Below the pieces are notes generated by a model. That model had not been told where the DNA came from, ran no database searches, and worked only from the letters and a program-made list of their open reading frames with translations. Positions 7,586 to 15,692 of a stretch of 35,970 nt of DNA are shown here, piece after piece (the first letter of the stretch is position 1; the number at the start of each line of letters is the position of its first letter). Position numbers and translations under genes: made by a program. This DNA comes from Lawsonibacter sp. (lineage in GTDB: Bacteria; Bacillota; Clostridia; Oscillospirales; Oscillospiraceae), in the NCBI GenBank assembly GCA_022793355.1, contig JAAWCR010000111.1, positions 1 to 35,970 of the forward strand, given 5' to 3'.

Positions 7586-8176
7586 TTAAAATGTCACAGA
7601 ATCCAATATTGCGTACGCGCTGGCAAGTAGCTCCTCAGAAGGCTGATAATAACTGGAAATTTCCACCGAAAATACATTGCCGCTTTGTTCCGTCACATAA
7701 ATCTCTCCGACAGCGTACTGTTCGTTATAAGCCAAGTGGGTTGCGGAGTAGTCTCCAGAGCCGAATGTCACTTCCTCACGGATTGCTTCATTACGGATAC
7801 CTACTTCATGGGCTGTGTCCAGGTTCATTGAGCCGCACATTTGATTTACCGCTTCCTCAACAGAAGAGGCGTCCAGGAGGGTTACCCGGACGTTAAGCAT
7901 AAAGCCAGCGTTTTCCCAGCTAGACTCCACAATAAACTGCGTGATGCGCTTCTGGTACTCATCCTCATAATCCCTTGCCGTAAAAAGCTCGGGGTCATAG
8001 GTGACCGAACAACCCAACTCACTGTTGAACTGGACGGCAGGGGCGGATTTGCTCAGTTCAGAATCTGATCCGATCGAAGTGTCCACAGGGCTGGAGCTGC
8101 TACTGCTTCCCACGCTGCGGGGTGAGCAGGAAGTCAGCAGCAAAGCCAGCACCAAGATTGGTATTATCCGTCTCAT
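7586..8176 (-). CDS. Putative lipoprotein inside the lysine operon
   Basis: 196 aa. An N-terminal signal (MRRIIPILVLALLLTSC) ends in a lipobox with Cys17, then a Ser-rich linker (SSSSSS) and an exported domain of about 150 residues with no family I recognise. The start is ATG 8176, which overlaps the asd stop as ATGA, so translation is coupled to asd; a longer frame to 8206 would bury the signal peptide. A lipoprotein between asd and dapA is unusual. The domain (VTYDPELF, EEAVNQMCGSM, VEISSYYQPSEELLASAYAIL) is reminiscent of PsbP-like or DUF-type lipoproteins, but this is a guess. Confidence 0.8.
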   Translation of the reverse strand: MRRIIPILVLALLLTSCSPRSVGSSSSSSPVDTSIGSDSELSKSAPAVQFNSELGCSVTYDPELFTARDYEDEYQKRITQFIVESSWENAGFMLNVRVTLLDASSVEEAVNQMCGSMNLDTAHEVGIRNEAIREEVTFGSGDYSATHLAYNEQYAVGEIYVTEQSGNVFSVEISSYYQPSEELLASAYAILDSVTF

Positions 8177-9273
8177 ACTCTGTGGTCGATATACCCCTCG
8201 GCGCACAGCAGCTCGGCCAGCAGGACCCCGCCGCCGGCGGCGCCACGGAGGGTATTGTGGCTCAAGCCCACAAACTTGTAGTCGTACTGGCTGTCGGGGC
8301 GGAGGCGTCCGGCGGAGATGGCCATGCCACCCTCCAGATCTCGCTCGGTGTGGGCCTGGGGGCGGTCGGGCTCCTCGAAGTAGTGGATAAACTGCTTGGG
8401 AGCGGAGGGAAGGTCCAGCTCCTGGGCCCGGCCCTTGAAGTTCTTCCAGATTTCCTTGATCTGCTCCTCAGTGGGCTTTTTGCCCTCCTTAAAGCGGACA
8501 AAGACGGCAGCGGTGTGGCCGTCGGACACAGGCACCCGCAGACACTGGGTCGTAATGGCGGGACCGTCAGCCTTGACAATTTTTCCGTCCTCAATATGTC
8601 CCCACACCTTCAGCGGCTCCTGTTCGCTCTTTTCCTCCTCGCCGCCGATGTAGGGGATCAGGTTGTCCACCATCTCGGGCCAGCGCTCAAAGGTCTTGCC
8701 CGCACCGGAAATGGCCTGATAGGTGCAGGCCAGAACGCAGTCAATATCGTAGCCCTCCCGCATCAGGGGGGTAAGGAGGGGGGTATAGCTCTGAATGGAG
8801 CAGTTGGATTTAACGGCGATAAAGCCCCGCTTGACGCCCAGGCGCTTTCGCTGGGCGTGGATGATCTCGATATGCTGGGCGTTGAGCTCGGGGACCACCA
8901 TGGGCACATCGTCGGTCCAGCGGTTGGCGGAGTTGTTGGACACCACGGGACACTCCGCCTTGGCGTAGCGCTCCTCCAGCGCCTTGATTTCTTCCTTTTT
9001 CATGTCCACTGCGCAGAAAACGAAGTCCACCATTCCGGCGATCTGCTCCACGTTGGCTGCGGCGTCCATGACAACCAGCTTTTTCGCCTCCTCCGGGATG
9101 GGGGATTTCATGGCCCAACGACCGGCCACAGCCTCTTCATAGGGCTTACCCGCCGAGCGGGGGCTGGCGGCCAGGGCGGTGAGCTGAAACCAAGGGTGGT
9201 TTTCCATCAGGGTAACGAACCGCTGGCCCACCATGCCGGTAGCGCCGATGATACCTACTTTGTATTTTTCCAT
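8173..9273 (-). CDS. asd: Aspartate-semialdehyde dehydrogenase, archaeal-type
   Basis: 366 aa. It reduces aspartyl phosphate to aspartate semialdehyde, the branch point to lysine, threonine and methionine. NADP-binding GATGMVGQR at 10-18, catalytic Cys158 in SNCSIQ, proton-transfer His253 in RVPVSDGHTA. The long insert and the GLSHNTLRGAAGGG C-terminus match the archaeal/fungal-like Asd class, longer than the usual bacterial enzyme of about 330-340 aa. Start ATG 9273 has TGGAGGTTG 8 nt upstream. First gene of the operon, preceded by a structured leader (9367-9445). Confidence 0.94.
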   Translation of the reverse strand: MEKYKVGIIGATGMVGQRFVTLMENHPWFQLTALAASPRSAGKPYEEAVAGRWAMKSPIPEEAKKLVVMDAAANVEQIAGMVDFVFCAVDMKKEEIKALEERYAKAECPVVSNNSANRWTDDVPMVVPELNAQHIEIIHAQRKRLGVKRGFIAVKSNCSIQSYTPLLTPLMREGYDIDCVLACTYQAISGAGKTFERWPEMVDNLIPYIGGEEEKSEQEPLKVWGHIEDGKIVKADGPAITTQCLRVPVSDGHTAAVFVRFKEGKKPTEEQIKEIWKNFKGRAQELDLPSAPKQFIHYFEEPDRPQAHTERDLEGGMAISAGRLRPDSQYDYKFVGLSHNTLRGAAGGGVLLAELLCAEGYIDHRV

Positions 9274-9360
9274 AACAAACAACCTCCATATCAGTCCAGA
9301 CCATTCTATGCTTCCGGGGAAAAAGGAATGTTTTTTTCGGAATAAATTGACCGGACGAAA

Positions 9361-9445
9361 AAAATAAATCAGCGGCTTTTCAAGCGGCTGATTTTGTACT
9401 ATAATGTCGGGGAGGGCAATTTTGCTCACGCAAGCCGCAGCCCTC
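9361..9445 (-). promoter_or_regulatory. Structured leader with intrinsic terminator upstream of asd
   Basis: In the minus-strand transcript: an outer GAGGGC/GCCCTC stem (9445-9440 with 9417-9412) encloses a TTGC-GTGA-GCAA hairpin with a GNRA loop (9433-9422). A 12-nt stem with one mismatch follows (9393-9382 with 9378-9367, 3-nt loop), then a run of T (TTATTTTTTT), about 90 nt before the asd start. The leader GCGGCTT (9438-9432) is exactly complementary to AAGCCGC in the terminator (9378-9372), so an alternative antiterminator fold is possible. It does not look like the long lysine riboswitch, and no T-box sequence is seen. Confidence 0.55.
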
Positions 9446-9458
9446 AATATTTTTGATT

Positions 9459-9488
9459 ATCCTATCATGTTTTCCGATACATTGTCAA
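9459..9488 (-). promoter_or_regulatory. Promoter of the asd-dapA-dapB operon
   Basis: Minus strand TTGACA (9488-9483), 18-bp spacer, TAGGAT (9464-9459). Transcription would start near 9452, just before the structured leader. Confidence 0.6.
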
Positions 9489-9516
9489 GAGAATACCGAG
9501 AGAAATGGAGTACATT

Positions 9517-11307
9517 ATGCACAAAAGATTTATGCAGCTTGCCGCCGCCGTCCTGGCCGTCTGTCTGACCGTTCCATCCGCAGGAGCAGTCACCACCAAC
9601 CGAGACGGCGACACGATGATCCGGGTGGGGCTGGCCTCCACCAGTCCCCATGTGCCTACCGGAGAGCTGGAGGCGGCCCATCTCCAGAATGAGCACGGAG
9701 CGGGCTACCGCTTCGGCTACTACGACAGCAACCTGAATTTTGTGGAGCTGGCCCGTACCAGCAGGGATGTGGAGAAGGCGGCGGTGCTGAAAACGGAGAA
9801 TCTTTACTATGGCAAATCTACAACGCTGAATAAATATACTTATTCCGCATCTATTTCCAGTAGCATTCTGGTGGGGTGTGTCCATATTCAGCTGCCCGGA
9901 AGTTATGGCTCCTACGCCGAGGCAGCGGCCGTGGCCACCGGATATCGGGACGGCTTTGTTGCATGGATTGATGGGCAGTACCAGGTCCGGGTAGGGGCCT
10001 ACGCCACCGGAGCAGAGGCGCGGGAGGTGCAGGGCACCCTTGGGGGGATTGGCAGCATTGTGGGCACCAGCGCCTACGGTATGAGCGTCGTGGAGACAGG
10101 GACCGACCATATCCTGTTCCAGTACGACAACGGCGCCTCCGGAGCCCTGGCCATCCAGCCCGACGTCACCGGGGCAGGGGAGGTTCAGACCTGGTTTTCC
10201 GGGTATAAATACCGGGGGGGCTTCCAGTACCACAGGCGTACTGGAGGAAACCTCACCGTGGTCAATGTGCTGCCCCTGGAGGACTATATCAACGGAGTGG
10301 TCTGCTATGAGATGGGCCGGGAGTGGCCCTTGGAGGCCCTGAAGGCCCAGGCCCTGTGTGCCCGCACCTATGTGCTGAAAAACCTGGGGACGCACAACAG
10401 CCACGGCTTTGATATCTGCCCCTCAGACAGCTGCCAGGTCTACCGCGGCATGGGCAGCGAACGGCCTGACTACGGCCCCAGCGAGGCCAGTATGCGGGCA
10501 GTGGCCGAGACGGCGGGCATGGTAGTCAAGTACAACGGCAGACTGGCCGAGGTCTTTTACGTCTCCAGCTTCGGAGGGGCCAGCGAGGATGCCAAAAATA
10601 TTTGGGGGTCCGACACGGTCAACGAATATCCCTACCTTCGAGGGGTGGAGGACCCCTACGAGGCCGACCTGGACTACGCCAACGCCTTTTCCCCCTGGAC
10701 GGTGACCTATACCACCTCTCAGCTGACCCAGCAGCTTCAGAAGAGCGGCCTGGGTGTGGGGACTTCGGTGAAATCGCTGGAACTGCACTATTCTGATTTA
10801 GGCAATGTGATTCAGGCAACCGTCCATTGGGCCAACGGCCAAAACAGTACCATCAGTGCTAGCAACATCCGCAGCCGGTTTGATGTGCGGTCCATCCGCT
10901 TTACCGTCAACGGATCGGGGACAGGCGGTACAGGCGCACCATCTGACCCCGAAAATGGTGGAGAGGTCTATATCAACGGCTCCGCAGTGTCCGGCGGGAT
11001 AGAGGGCAAATATGCCATCTCCGGCTCAGGGGCAGTGTCGCAAGTAGGGGACAAGCCCTACGCCATCAGCGGAACCGGCTCCATATCCGCGGTGGGGACC
11101 GGCGGCGGGCCAAACAACAGCACAGCCACTCAGCCGGGGGGCGGGACAGTCACCGTCACCGGCAGCACCTACACCTTCAACGGCGGTGGGTGGGGCCATC
11201 AGGTGGGCATGAGCCAGTACGGCGCAAACGCCATGGCCCGCCGGGGCTTTACTGGCAGTGAAATCGTTGAGTTCTATTTCCCGGGTGTCCAGGTGGCACA
11301 CTATTAA
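9517..11307 (+). CDS. spoIID: SpoIID/LytB-domain sporulation protein with SPOR-like region
   Basis: 596 aa exported protein. Signal peptide at residues 1-24 (MHKRFMQLAAAVLAVCLTVP, then SAGA). A SPOR-like segment lies at about 110-165 (ATGYRDGFVAWIDGQYQVRVG). The SpoIID core follows, with EDYINGVVCYEMGREWPLEA and LKAQALCARTYVL; the glutamate of the EM motif is the catalytic residue in SpoIID lytic transglycosylases, which cleave denuded glycan during engulfment. The family's C-terminal GGGWGHQVGMSQYGA is at about 553-567, after a Gly/Ser-rich insert (residues about 465-545) that makes it longer than B. subtilis SpoIID. ATG 9517 is chosen because GGAG lies 7 nt upstream; ATG 9505 lacks a site. 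GATACATT at 9476-9483 resembles a sigma-E -10 box, but no good -35 box is seen. Confidence 0.88.
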   Translation: MHKRFMQLAAAVLAVCLTVPSAGAVTTNRDGDTMIRVGLASTSPHVPTGELEAAHLQNEHGAGYRFGYYDSNLNFVELARTSRDVEKAAVLKTENLYYGKSTTLNKYTYSASISSSILVGCVHIQLPGSYGSYAEAAAVATGYRDGFVAWIDGQYQVRVGAYATGAEAREVQGTLGGIGSIVGTSAYGMSVVETGTDHILFQYDNGASGALAIQPDVTGAGEVQTWFSGYKYRGGFQYHRRTGGNLTVVNVLPLEDYINGVVCYEMGREWPLEALKAQALCARTYVLKNLGTHNSHGFDICPSDSCQVYRGMGSERPDYGPSEASMRAVAETAGMVVKYNGRLAEVFYVSSFGGASEDAKNIWGSDTVNEYPYLRGVEDPYEADLDYANAFSPWTVTYTTSQLTQQLQKSGLGVGTSVKSLELHYSDLGNVIQATVHWANGQNSTISASNIRSRFDVRSIRFTVNGSGTGGTGAPSDPENGGEVYINGSAVSGGIEGKYAISGSGAVSQVGDKPYAISGTGSISAVGTGGGPNNSTATQPGGGTVTVTGSTYTFNGGGWGHQVGMSQYGANAMARRGFTGSEIVEFYFPGVQVAHY

Positions 11308-11329
11308 AAATGAAGAAGGATGTACGCTT

Positions 11330-12367
11330 TTGAAAACCGCCGATTTTGATTTTCAGCTCCCCGAAGAGCTGATTGCCCAAACGCCCCTGGAGCGGAGGGA
11401 CGCCTCCCGTCTGCTTACCCTGGATAAGACCACCGGGGCCGTAGGCCACCGCCATTTTTATGATCTGCCTCAATTTCTCCGGCCGGGAGACTGCCTGGTG
11501 CTCAACGATTCCCGTGTGCTGCCCGCCCGGCTCATCGGTCACCGTCCTACCGGTGGGGCCTGTGAAGTATTGCTCCTTGTCGATAAAGGGGAAAACCTCT
11601 GGGAATGCCTGGTTCGTCCGGGCCGGAAGCTGAAGCCCGGAACCCAGGTGTTGTTTGGGGACGGCCAGCTGACCGCCACCGTGGAGGCGGAGCTGGACGA
11701 CGGCAAACGGGAGGTCCGGTTTCACTATCACGGCATCTTCCTGGAGATTCTGGAGCAGCTGGGCAAAATGCCCCTGCCGCCTTACATCAAGGCGGAGCTG
11801 GAGGACCAGGAGCGATATCAAACCGTCTACTCCAAAGTGGTGGGTTCCGCCGCCGCCCCCACCGCCGGGCTCCATTTTACACCAGAGCTGCTGGAGCAGA
11901 TACGAAAACTCGGTGTAAAGGTATGTTACGTTACACTTCATGTAGGGCTTGGAACCTTCCGTCCTGTGAAGGCGGAGGATATTCAGGACCACGAGATGCA
12001 CTCTGAGTTCTGTATGATTTCGCAGGCAACCGCAGATACCATCAACGAGACCAAACGAAACGGCGGTCGGGTTATCTGTGTGGGCACCACCTCCTGCCGC
12101 ACTGTGGAGAGCTTTGCGGAGAAAGATGGAACCCTGGCGGAACGCTCCGGCTGGACCAGTATTTTCATCTATCCGGGTTACCGCTTTAAGGTGCTGGATG
12201 CTCTGGTCACCAACTTTCATCTGCCCCAGTCCACCTTGATTATGCTGGTGTCCGCTCTGGCGGGACGGGAGCGCGTTCTGGCCGCCTATGAAACGGCAGT
12301 GCAGGAAGGTTACCGTTTCTTCTCCTTTGGAGACGCCATGATGATCGCGGATTTTACGGAGTACTGA
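11330..12367 (+). CDS. queA: tRNA preQ1(34) S-adenosylmethionine ribosyltransferase-isomerase
   Basis: 345 aa; transfers and isomerises the ribosyl group of SAM onto preQ1 in tRNA to give epoxyqueuosine. Typical motifs: FDFQLPEELIAQTPLERRDASRLL, the HFYDLPQFLRPGDCLVLNDS region, VLPARLIG, SAAAPTAGLHFT, HVGLGTFRPV, and FHLPQSTLIMLVSAL near the C-terminus. The start is TTG 11330, 9 nt after AGAAGGA; the upstream frame to 11258 overlaps spoIID and lacks a ribosome site. It sits in one run with GNAT and tgt, and the pairing with tgt (same pathway) is common in Firmicutes. Confidence 0.95.
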   Translation: MKTADFDFQLPEELIAQTPLERRDASRLLTLDKTTGAVGHRHFYDLPQFLRPGDCLVLNDSRVLPARLIGHRPTGGACEVLLLVDKGENLWECLVRPGRKLKPGTQVLFGDGQLTATVEAELDDGKREVRFHYHGIFLEILEQLGKMPLPPYIKAELEDQERYQTVYSKVVGSAAAPTAGLHFTPELLEQIRKLGVKVCYVTLHVGLGTFRPVKAEDIQDHEMHSEFCMISQATADTINETKRNGGRVICVGTTSCRTVESFAEKDGTLAERSGWTSIFIYPGYRFKVLDALVTNFHLPQSTLIMLVSALAGRERVLAAYETAVQEGYRFFSFGDAMMIADFTEY

Positions 12368-12368
12368 T

Positions 12369-13154
12369 ATGCCGCAACTGAGCTTTACTAATGAACGTAT
12401 TCTGGAGGTTGCGCTTCGGCAGTCCGCTGTTGACGCCGGCTGCCAAAGGGATGATTTTTTAAGGGATAAAAACGTTATTGTCGCCTCTCAGAAAAGTCCG
12501 GGGGCCAGAAAATATTTAGAGCTTCCCTTTTCCTGCCATCTGATTTCCTACGGGAGCAATGTTGTGGCTTCCGTCTCCAATCGGTATTGGGACATTGTGT
12601 CAGCCTACATCGCACGTTTTCCGGCGGAACATTGTTTTGAAACACCGAATCTGCATATTCTGAACGACGCCCTGGAGCAGGAAGGGCAACGGGTCTGCTT
12701 TATGGCGGAGTATTTTCTTCCGGATTTGGAGCGGCTGACCGCGCACGAGTGTCCCTACCCAACAAAGCTGCTTGGACCGAAGGATTTTGGACCGCTGTAC
12801 CTCGACACATGGAGCAATGCCCTGTGTGAAAAACGCAGGGAACTGGATGTGTTGGGCATTGGCGCTTACGATGGGAGGCAGTTAGTCGGTTTTGCGGCCT
12901 GTTCCGCAGACTGTGAAGAGATGTGGCAGATTGGCGTGGATGTACTTCCAGATTACCGAAAGCGGGGGATTGCATCTGCGCTGACCAGCCGGCTGGCGTT
13001 GGAAATTTTGAAGCGGGGCAAGGTGCCTTTTTACTGCTGTGCCTGGTCTAACGTAAAATCCGCCCGCAACGCGGTGAAGAGCGGCTTTCATCCAGCCTGG
13101 GTGGAACTAACGGCAAAAGAAATTCCTTTTGTGGAAAACTTAAACCAAAGATAA
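12369..13154 (+). CDS. GNAT family N-acetyltransferase
   Basis: 261 aa. The C-terminal half has the acetyl-CoA motif (QIGVDVLPDYRKRGIASALT, about residues 190-210) and a following ARNAVKSGFHPAWVEL strand-helix. The N-terminal half (about 1-115) is a distinct domain without a recognised family. The start is 1 nt after the queA stop, so it is coupled to queA. The substrate cannot be told from sequence. Confidence 0.85.
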   Translation: MPQLSFTNERILEVALRQSAVDAGCQRDDFLRDKNVIVASQKSPGARKYLELPFSCHLISYGSNVVASVSNRYWDIVSAYIARFPAEHCFETPNLHILNDALEQEGQRVCFMAEYFLPDLERLTAHECPYPTKLLGPKDFGPLYLDTWSNALCEKRRELDVLGIGAYDGRQLVGFAACSADCEEMWQIGVDVLPDYRKRGIASALTSRLALEILKRGKVPFYCCAWSNVKSARNAVKSGFHPAWVELTAKEIPFVENLNQR

Positions 13155-13186
13155 TTACCAGTGAAGAGACAAAAAGGAGTAAATTC

Positions 13187-13309
13187 ATGGAACTGAACAA
13201 GCTGCCCAATATTGGTCCGGAGCTGACCCGGCTGCTGAACGAGGTGGAAATCCGTGACTCGGAAGAGCTAAGGGAGCTGGGGGCGTTTTTTGACGGTCTG
13301 CCCAAATAA
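13187..13309 (+). pseudogene. TfoX C-terminal-domain fragment (apparent internal deletion)
   Basis: 40 aa with AAAGGAGT upstream of ATG 13187. It begins MELNKLPNIGPELTRLLNEV and continues EIRDSEELRELG, the start of a TfoX C-terminal domain (helix-hairpin-helix type). It then passes directly to AFFDGLPK, which resembles the end of that domain. The middle of about 40 residues that the family normally has is absent, with the frame kept. It could be a relic or a retained micro-protein. Call by motif only. Confidence 0.55.
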
Positions 13310-13321
13310 TGGGAAAATGCT

Positions 13322-13642
13322 ATGGTTTTTACGTATAAGGAGCTAAAAGAGTATGTGAGGGGGGATTTTGAGCGGTTTTATGAGATGGGATTTCAAGAAG
13401 AACAGATTTTTCTCGCTGTTTTGGATGAATATAAATACGGGAAAGATTTTTGTCCCATAGAAAATCTTTGTATCCATATTTTTTTAGCACTTAATTATTT
13501 ACGAAAGGGCTTGAACACGGACGTAGTAGCCGAGCATTTAAGGCGACTGCTAACTGAAGTGTCAGAGTATCTTATTAAGTCAGATTTGGGAAATGAGTAC
13601 CCAAATTACATTACAGATTTGAAGGAGATTTTGCGTGTTTGA
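13322..13642 (+). CDS. Imm3-like immunity protein (orphan)
   Basis: 106 aa, helical, acidic. FTYKELKEYVRGDFERFYEM, then EEQIFLAVLDEYKYGKDF, CIHIFLALNYLRKGL and a C-terminal YPNYITDLKEIL resemble the Imm3 family of polymorphic-toxin immunity proteins. No toxin gene is next to it. The DNA is clearly more AT-rich than queA and tgt on either side, which fits acquisition. ATG 13322 has only a weak ribosome site. The stop overlaps the tgt start region (GTG 13635), so it is within the same transcript. Confidence 0.55.
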   Translation: MVFTYKELKEYVRGDFERFYEMGFQEEQIFLAVLDEYKYGKDFCPIENLCIHIFLALNYLRKGLNTDVVAEHLRRLLTEVSEYLIKSDLGNEYPNYITDLKEILRV

Positions 13643-14768
13643 AGTAATAAAACAAGAGGGCCGAGCCCGGAGAGGGGTATTCATCTGCGCCCACGGGGCG
13701 GTTCAAACCCCCGTATTTATGAATGTAGGCACTCAGGGGGCCATCAAAGGGGCGGTATCCGCCCACGATTTAAAGGAGATTGGCTGCCAGGTGGAGCTGT
13801 CCAACACCTACCACCTCCATCTGCGCCCTGGTGACGAGGTGGTCCGCCAAATGGGTGGTCTCCACAAATTTATGGGCTGGAACGGCCCAATGCTTACCGA
13901 CAGCGGAGGGTTCCAGGTCTTTTCTCTGTCCAAGCTGCGAAAAATCAAGGAGGAAGGTGTCACCTTCGCTTCCCACATCGACGGGCGGCACATCTTTATG
14001 GGCCCGGAGGAGTCTATGCAGATTCAGTCCAATCTGGGCAGCGATATCGCCATGGCATTCGACGAATGTGTGGAAAATCCATCTCCCTACGAGTATGTAA
14101 AGGCTTCCTGTGAGCGGACAGCCCGGTGGCTGGAGCGCTGCATCGCAGAGCATGACAGGTTAAATGCCTTGCCGGAGACAGTCAACCCTCAGCAGCAACT
14201 GTTTGGTATTAACCAGGGGGGAACTTACGCCGATTTGCGTGTGTGGCATATGGAGAAAATTGCCAGTCTTCGTTGCGATGGCTATGCCATCGGCGGGCTG
14301 GCGGTGGGGGAGCCCACCCAAGTGATGTATGATATTATTGACGCAGTGGAACCCCATATGCCGAAGACAAACCCCCGGTATCTGATGGGGGTGGGCACTC
14401 CCTCCAACATCATCGAGGGGGTAGCCCGGGGGATTGATTTCTTCGACTGCGTTATGCCCGCTCGCAACGCCCGACACGGTAAGCTGTACACATGGGAGGG
14501 GACCATCAACATCAAAAATGAAAAATTCAAGCTGGATGAGCGCCCCATTGACTTTGCCTGTGACTGCCCCGCCTGCCGCTCCTTTTCCCGAGCCTATCTG
14601 CGCCATTTGCTGACGGCGGGGGAGATGCTGGCCATGCGGCTGGCGGTGCTCCACAACCTTCACTTCTATAACGAACTGATGGCCCGCATCCGGGAAGCGC
14701 TGGATAACGGAACCTTTGAGGATTTCCGCACCCGGTACTCTGGTTTGCTGGACCGACCCGCTCCGTAG
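13635..14768 (+). CDS. tgt: tRNA-guanine transglycosylase
   Basis: 377 aa TIM-barrel enzyme that swaps G34 for preQ1 in GUN-anticodon tRNAs. D89 in LTDSGGFQVFSL, GGLAVGEP at about 220-227, the nucleophile D271 in FFDCVMPARNARHG, and zinc ligands C309, C311, C314 and H324 (CDCPAC, then RAYLRHL). The start is GTG 13635, 5-6 nt after GAAGGAGAT, and overlaps the end of the Imm3-like gene. It works directly upstream of QueA in queuosine synthesis. Confidence 0.97.
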   Translation: MFEVIKQEGRARRGVFICAHGAVQTPVFMNVGTQGAIKGAVSAHDLKEIGCQVELSNTYHLHLRPGDEVVRQMGGLHKFMGWNGPMLTDSGGFQVFSLSKLRKIKEEGVTFASHIDGRHIFMGPEESMQIQSNLGSDIAMAFDECVENPSPYEYVKASCERTARWLERCIAEHDRLNALPETVNPQQQLFGINQGGTYADLRVWHMEKIASLRCDGYAIGGLAVGEPTQVMYDIIDAVEPHMPKTNPRYLMGVGTPSNIIEGVARGIDFFDCVMPARNARHGKLYTWEGTINIKNEKFKLDERPIDFACDCPACRSFSRAYLRHLLTAGEMLAMRLAVLHNLHFYNELMARIREALDNGTFEDFRTRYSGLLDRPAP

Positions 14769-14823
14769 GACTTCGGTTCACGCGCAGTGGTTTATCAGGA
14801 TGTGAAAAATTTGACAAAAGGGC

Positions 14824-14852
14824 TTGTCAATTTAGGAAATATCCGCTATAAT
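14824..14852 (+). promoter_or_regulatory. Sigma-A promoter of yajC
   Basis: TTGTCA (14824-14829), 17-bp spacer, TATAAT (14847-14852). The yajC start is at 14921 with GGAGGAAAG. Confidence 0.75.
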
Positions 14853-14920
14853 ATTTTTCACTGCGTCAAATGATATTTGTTGACAAGTTCGATTATGCAG
14901 TAGTTTTGGAGGAAAGATTT

Positions 14921-15202
14921 ATGACCGATCCTAGTTTGATCCTTATGCTCGTGCTGATGTTCGCCATGCTATATTTCTTCATGATTCGCCCGGAGAACAA
15001 GCGGAAGAAGGAGGCCCAAAATCTGCGGGACTCCCTGAAGGTTGGCGATGTCATTACCACTATCGGCGGCATTGTGGGCACCATCTGCAAGGTGGACGAG
15101 AGCACCATCGTTATTGAGACCAGCGCCGACCGGGTGCGCATTGAGTTTACCAAGTGGGCGGTGTCTAGCAAGAACGTGGCCCCCGCTGAGCCCAACGCTT
15201 AA
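14921..15202 (+). CDS. yajC: Preprotein translocase subunit YajC
   Basis: 93 aa. One N-terminal membrane helix (LILMLVLMFAMLYFFMI), then the hallmark RPENKRKKEAQNLRDSLKVG and a small cytosolic beta domain (GDVITTIGGIVGTICKVDES). YajC accompanies SecDF at the Sec translocon. ATG 14921 is chosen because GGAGGAAAG lies just upstream; an earlier in-frame ATG at 14870 adds residues outside the family and has no ribosome site. Confidence 0.95.
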   Translation: MTDPSLILMLVLMFAMLYFFMIRPENKRKKEAQNLRDSLKVGDVITTIGGIVGTICKVDESTIVIETSADRVRIEFTKWAVSSKNVAPAEPNA

Positions 15203-15224
15203 AAAGTTACAGGCATGTCTTTTG

Positions 15225-15268
15225 CCCTCCCCGCATAGGTTTTATCAAACCATGGGGGAGGGTGTTTT
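15225..15268 (+). terminator. Hairpin that is both yajC terminator and cover for the next ribosome binding site
   Basis: CCCTCCCC (15225-15232) pairs with GGGGAGGG (15255-15262). Inside, CAT pairs with ATG and GGTTT with AAACC, around a TATC loop, with two single-base bulges. TGTTTTT follows directly. The right arm contains the Shine-Dalgarno sequence of the gene starting at 15270. Confidence 0.7.
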
Positions 15269-15269
15269 T

Positions 15270-15692
15270 ATGAAAAAGAAGGAGCGGCGTCCGGAGGAAT
15301 CCGGTAACCAGTGGCTCAATACCATGTGCGAGGTGCTGAAAGGCGGCGTGCTGGCTGGAGTGGCCTCCATTCTGGCACTGCTGCTCTGCGCGGTTCTGGT
15401 GTCTGCGGGCGTGCTTCCGGTGAATGGCATGTACGGGGCGGTGCTGGCCTGCTGTGTGCTGGGCGCGATGGCGGGCGGGACCTATGCTGTTCGCCGGGTG
15501 GGCGGACGGACGCTGCTGGCGGGACTGGGGGTGGGTGGCGTGCTGTTTCTGCTGCTGCTCACCGCGGGGCTCATCGCCTATGAGGGGGCAAGTATCGCCA
15601 ACGGCGGAGCCGGAATCCTGTGCGCTTGCCTGTGTGGTGGGGCTATCCCGGGACTTTTGGCAAGAAAACCCAAGAAAAAACGCAGAAGATGA
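15270..15692 (+). CDS. TIGR04086 family membrane protein
   Basis: 140 aa with about four transmembrane helices (LAGVASILALLLCAVLVSAG, then MYGAVLACCVLGAMAGGTYAV, LLAGLGVGGVLFLLLLTAGL and AGILCACLCGGAIPGLLA) and basic ends (MKKKERRP; KPKKKRRR). This small family is usually found between yajC and the SCIFF genes in Clostridia, as here; its function is unknown. ATG 15270 is favoured by GGGGGAGGGTG upstream. An in-frame ATG at 15252 is possible but lies inside the hairpin. Confidence 0.8.
   Translation: MKKKERRPEESGNQWLNTMCEVLKGGVLAGVASILALLLCAVLVSAGVLPVNGMYGAVLACCVLGAMAGGTYAVRRVGGRTLLAGLGVGGVLFLLLLTAGLIAYEGASIANGGAGILCACLCGGAIPGLLARKPKKKRRR

Noticed and set aside
8122..9345. Long plus-strand open frame opposite asd (407 codons)
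   Set aside because: It is the antisense shadow of a well-supported asd gene in high-GC DNA; no ribosome site, and repetitive Gly/Val/His content typical of shadows.
9361..9488. Lysine riboswitch or T-box before asd
   Set aside because: The leader before the terminator is only about 60 nt; no T-box sequence and no room for the multi-helix lysine aptamer. Kept as an unassigned leader.
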